A DNA stretch of 9,574 bases from Marinilabiliales bacterium (GTDB taxonomy: Bacteria > Bacteroidota > Bacteroidia > Bacteroidales > F082): contig PKSW01000454.1 in assembly GCA_002869465.1 (NCBI GenBank), positions 1 to 9,574 of the forward strand, read 5' to 3'. Each line of letters begins with the position of its first letter. Position 1 is the first letter of the stretch. Below are positions 7,595 through 9,574 of this stretch, one piece after another. Position numbers and translations under genes: made by a program. The notes below the pieces were generated by a model that was not told the DNA's origin, ran no database searches, and saw nothing but the letters and a program-made list of their open reading frames with translations.

Positions 7595-8407
7595 ATGCGT
7601 AACCTCATTGTTTTTTTGTGGAAACACCAATTTTTCGTGTTTTTTATTATGCTGGAAGCCGTTTCGTTCACCCTGCTTTTTAGTAGTTACTCCTACCACA
7701 AGTCGTTGGCGTTCGGCATGGCAAATAATGTTACAGGAAGCATTTATACATCATACAGCAGCGTTACCGACTTTTTTGGATTGAAATATGAAAATGAGAA
7801 ACTGGCAGAAGAAAATGCAAGTTTACGAAACCTGATAAAGTCTGCCGCTACGCCCTCCGATTCATCTTTGATTCAGCAGGACAACAATTATTTTTACCGC
7901 GCGGCAAAAGTGGTGAGCAACAGCGTAAACCGGCAAAACAATTATATATTGATTAACAAAGGTGAAAAAGATAGTATTGCACCTGAAATGGGTGTTATTT
8001 CAACGAAGGGTGTAGTAGGTATTGTGATCGGCACCTCATCGAATTATGCCTATGTGATGTCGATATTGCATCAAAATAGCAGGATAAGTGCCCGTATTAA
8101 AAAAAATAACCACCTGGTAAATGTATTATGGGACGGACATGATTATGAAGAAGGGTTGGTGGTGGATATTCCGTCGCATATTGAACTTTATCCGGGTGAT
8201 AGTATTGTCACAAGTGGTAATTCCTTGATCTTCCCCGAGGGAATTATGATAGGAACCATCCGGGAATACATGCAGAGTGCGAACCAGGATTTAAGTGAAG
8301 CCATCATCAAATTCAGTGCGGATTTTAATAAGCTGCAATTTGTTTATATAATTGAAAACCATATGAAACCTGAAGCAGACACTTTAATTTCGAATTTTGA
8401 AAACTAA
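7595..8407 (+). CDS. mreC: Rod shape-determining protein MreC
   Basis: A 270-residue bitopic membrane protein that links cytoplasmic MreB to the periplasmic elongasome and activates PBP2. It has a short cytoplasmic N-terminus, one transmembrane helix at about residues 12-32, a short coiled-coil segment at about 64-82 (YENEKLAEENASLRNLI), then the periplasmic beta-domain. Family-typical sequences are YILINKGEKDSIAPEMGV (117-134), STKGVVGIVIG (136-146) and the second barrel LYPGDSIVTSGNSLIFPEGI (198-217) followed by MIGTI. The length fits Bacteroidota MreC. It lies 20 bases after mreB and 16 before mreD, so the three are almost certainly one transcript. No signal peptide cleavage site is apparent; the N-terminal helix should be retained as an anchor. 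Confidence 0.96.
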   Translation: MRNLIVFLWKHQFFVFFIMLEAVSFTLLFSSYSYHKSLAFGMANNVTGSIYTSYSSVTDFFGLKYENEKLAEENASLRNLIKSAATPSDSSLIQQDNNYFYRAAKVVSNSVNRQNNYILINKGEKDSIAPEMGVISTKGVVGIVIGTSSNYAYVMSILHQNSRISARIKKNNHLVNVLWDGHDYEEGLVVDIPSHIELYPGDSIVTSGNSLIFPEGIMIGTIREYMQSANQDLSEAIIKFSADFNKLQFVYIIENHMKPEADTLISNFEN

Positions 8408-8423
8408 ATAATAGTATGCCCGA

Positions 8424-8936
8424 ATGAGTAACTTGTACATCAGAAATATAGTCAGGTTTATCGCATTGATACTGATACAGGTATTAGTGTTGAATCATAT
8501 GAACCTTAGCGGCTATATCAACCCCTATGTATATGTACTGTTTATTCTTTTACTACCTGTTCAAATCAATAAAAGCGCCTTGTTATTGCTGGCCTTTATA
8601 ACAGGATTGACCATTGATTTATTTGGGAATACCCTTGGATTACATACCGCATCAACAGTATTGCTGGCCTATGCCAGGCCCGGAATACTGCGATTGTTTT
8701 TTAAAAATCTTGAGTTTTCTGCAGATGAAGAGCCCAATATTTCGAAGCTAAAACCAGGAGGTTTTCTAAAATATACGCTGGTGTTGGTTTTTATACATCA
8801 CACGGCCCTATTCTTCCTGGAAGTTTTTAGTTTTAACGGATTTCTGTCAACTTTATCCCGGATCGCCCTCAGCACACTGGTCACCACCCTGATGATCATG
8901 ACGCTGGCCTTGCTTTTTGCTTCGCGAAAAAAATAA
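8424..8936 (+). CDS. mreD: Rod shape-determining protein MreD
   Basis: A 170-residue polytopic inner-membrane protein with hydrophobic helices at about residues 9-25, 33-48, 50-68, 72-92, 113-134 and 141-166. The sequence LLAFITGLTIDLFGNTLGLHTAST (around 54-77) carries the Gly-Asp-Gly pattern expected in the MreD core, and position after mreC confirms identity, since MreD is poorly conserved. It works with MreC to position and stabilise the elongation complex. The start ATG at 8424 overlaps the TGA of a three-codon ORF begun by an ATG at 8416; the earlier ATG cannot be used for MreD because it is out of frame. Three charged residues (RKK) end the protein. In many Bacteroidota the PBP2 and RodA genes follow; here the next gene is on the opposite strand. 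Confidence 0.93.
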   Translation: MSNLYIRNIVRFIALILIQVLVLNHMNLSGYINPYVYVLFILLLPVQINKSALLLLAFITGLTIDLFGNTLGLHTASTVLLAYARPGILRLFFKNLEFSADEEPNISKLKPGGFLKYTLVLVFIHHTALFFLEVFSFNGFLSTLSRIALSTLVTTLMIMTLALLFASRKK

Positions 8937-8950
8937 ATCAGCCGCTATTG

Positions 8951-8965
8951 AAAGCAATACGCTTT
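8951..8965 (+). terminator. Small hairpin after mreD, possible end of the mre transcript
   Basis: AAAGC (8951-8955) and GCTTT (8961-8965) form a perfect 5-bp stem with a 5-base loop, 14 bases after the mreD stop. No T-run follows directly. A second, 4-bp hairpin (AGGA 8997-9000, TCCT 9005-9008) runs into TTTT at 9009-9012, the start of the tatA 3' end. With convergent genes here some termination signal is expected, but neither is strong. Confidence 0.25.
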
Positions 8966-9010
8966 ATAGAAAGAGGAATGATGCAGAAATAGAATCAGGA
9001 AGAATCCTTT

Positions 9011-9244
9011 TTACTTTGCGGTATCGTTTTCTTTAGACTTTGGCTTGTCTTCTTCAACTTTTTTTTCTTCTTCGCCCCCAATACCTTCTCTGAATTCTTT
9101 TACACCTTTACCGATCCCCCTCATTAACTCGGGTATTTTCCGACCACCAAATAACAGTACGACTACTATTACAATAATAATGATCTCAGGTGTTCCTATC
9201 CATCCTGCATACTGAACCGCGTCTAAATTGGTAAGGAGATTCAT
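9011..9244 (-). CDS. tatA: Twin-arginine translocase subunit TatA/TatE
   Basis: A 77-residue protein with the full TatA plan: a single transmembrane helix (residues 19-32, TPEIIIIVIVVVLLF), the FGG hinge (32-34), the amphipathic helix RKIPELMRGIGKGVKEFREG (35-54) and a hydrophilic, Lys/Glu-rich tail. TatA multimers form the membrane-weakening or pore component through which folded twin-arginine substrates cross the inner membrane. The short amphipathic helix and IPELMRGIGKG sequence favour TatA/E over TatB. The only Met before the helix is the start at 9244, giving about ten more N-terminal residues than many TatA proteins. tatC is not in the window. An exact -7 element lies 25 bases upstream, so it appears to be transcribed alone. 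It converges on mreD. Confidence 0.95.
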   Translation of the reverse strand: MNLLTNLDAVQYAGWIGTPEIIIIVIVVVLLFGGRKIPELMRGIGKGVKEFREGIGGEEEKKVEEDKPKSKENDTAK

Positions 9245-9269
9245 ATAAAAAAGTATTAATGTTACCTCA

Positions 9270-9277
9270 CAAAGATA
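9270..9277 (-). promoter_or_regulatory. tatA: Exact Bacteroidota -7 element for tatA
   Basis: The minus strand reads TATCTTTG, a full match to TAnnTTTG, 25 bases before the tatA ATG, which would give a leader of about 20 bases. No clear TTTG is present 19-23 bases further upstream, so the -33 element is degenerate or absent. Confidence 0.6.
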
Positions 9278-9340
9278 GTATAATTCAGAATTGATTATTC
9301 ATATAAAGCGATTTCTGATAGTTAACTGGAAAGGAATAAA

Positions 9341-9348
9341 TATATTTG
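9341..9348 (+). promoter_or_regulatory. Exact Bacteroidota -7 element for the last gene
   Basis: TATATTTG is a full match to TAnnTTTG, ending 26 bases before the ATG at 9375. As with tatA, the -33 region (about 9312-9322, containing TTTCTG) is only a poor match. The two divergent -7 elements lie about 63 bases apart in a 130-base gap. Confidence 0.6.
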
Positions 9349-9374
9349 CGTTCGCTAAGTTTAAAATACGATCC

Positions 9375-9574
9375 ATGAATCATAAAATAGCAGCCATCTT
9401 CATATTTATAACCGTACTTTGTTACCAGCAGGCATTGGCGCAAAAGGCAAAACCAGATTATCGTAAGCTTCATTACTTGTCGGAAGAAGAAATGTACATG
9501 GAATTTGATCCTACCCGTGATTTCTTTATTACGGACCCGCCTTTAGGACCCGTTAGAAACGTGGCTGAATTTGA
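9375..9574 (+). CDS. Exported protein, probable peptidylarginine/agmatine deiminase family (3' end outside window)
   Basis: An open frame from ATG 9375 runs off the window after 66 complete codons. The N-terminus is a signal peptide: Lys at residue 4, hydrophobic core IAAIFIFITVLC, then QQALA before QKAKPD, giving a type I cleavage after Ala-Leu-Ala (about residue 22). The Cys at 16 is not in a proper lipobox. The mature start reads KLHYLSEEEM, then a TDPPLGPVRNVAEF segment; from memory, PP-x-GPVR-x-(I/V)AE(F/W) is how many exported Bacteroidota members of the PF04371 deiminase family begin their catalytic domain. Catalytic residues lie beyond the window, so the assignment rests on this one segment and could be wrong; export to the periplasm or beyond is much better supported. 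An exact -7 element precedes it, and the A/T-rich leader is typical. Confidence 0.6.
   Translation, partial: MNHKIAAIFIFITVLCYQQALAQKAKPDYRKLHYLSEEEMYMEFDPTRDFFITDPPLGPVRNVAEF

Noticed and set aside
9285..9473. Minus-strand 62-codon open frame across the tatA upstream region
   Set aside because: It overlaps both the divergent promoter region and the start of the exported-protein gene, and its translation is not protein-like.

Overview
The window reads as a chromosomal housekeeping segment from a member of the Bacteroidota. Four things point there: the PurH and MreBCD sequences are of the Bacteroidales type, purH sits directly before mreB, genes lack Shine-Dalgarno sites and are preceded by A/T-rich leaders, and several starts are preceded by the phylum's -7 promoter element TAnnTTTG (exact before tatA and before the last gene). 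Genus cannot be decided from the sequence.

Layout. 1-1038 (+): 3' part of a MutS-family ATPase with a hydrophobic segment, cut by the window edge. 1104-1676 (+): HdeD/DUF308 six-helix membrane protein. 1673-3421 (-): recJ, tail to tail with the HdeD gene, the two stop codons sharing a TTAA. Upstream of recJ on the same strand, 3551-4807 (-): a MacB/FtsX-type ABC transporter permease. A 160-bp divergent A/T-rich gap leads to 4965-6479 (+): purH, probably started by TTG. Then 6552-7574 mreB, 7595-8407 mreC and 8424-8936 mreD (+), a tight cell-shape operon. 9011-9244 (-): tatA. 9375 to the end (+): the start of an exported protein, probably of the peptidylarginine/agmatine deiminase family, cut by the window edge.

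How the genes work together. MreB filaments, MreC and MreD form the core of the elongasome that positions lateral peptidoglycan synthesis. The PBP2 and RodA genes that commonly follow in this phylum are not here; tatA on the other strand comes next. RecJ and the MutS-like protein both belong to DNA-processing families but are not in one operon. PurH performs the last two steps of IMP synthesis. The remaining genes are membrane or export functions with no evident link to one another.

No tRNA, rRNA, CRISPR array, insertion sequence or phage gene was seen. I found no convincing undescribed system; the findings concern gene boundaries, promoter elements and gene order.
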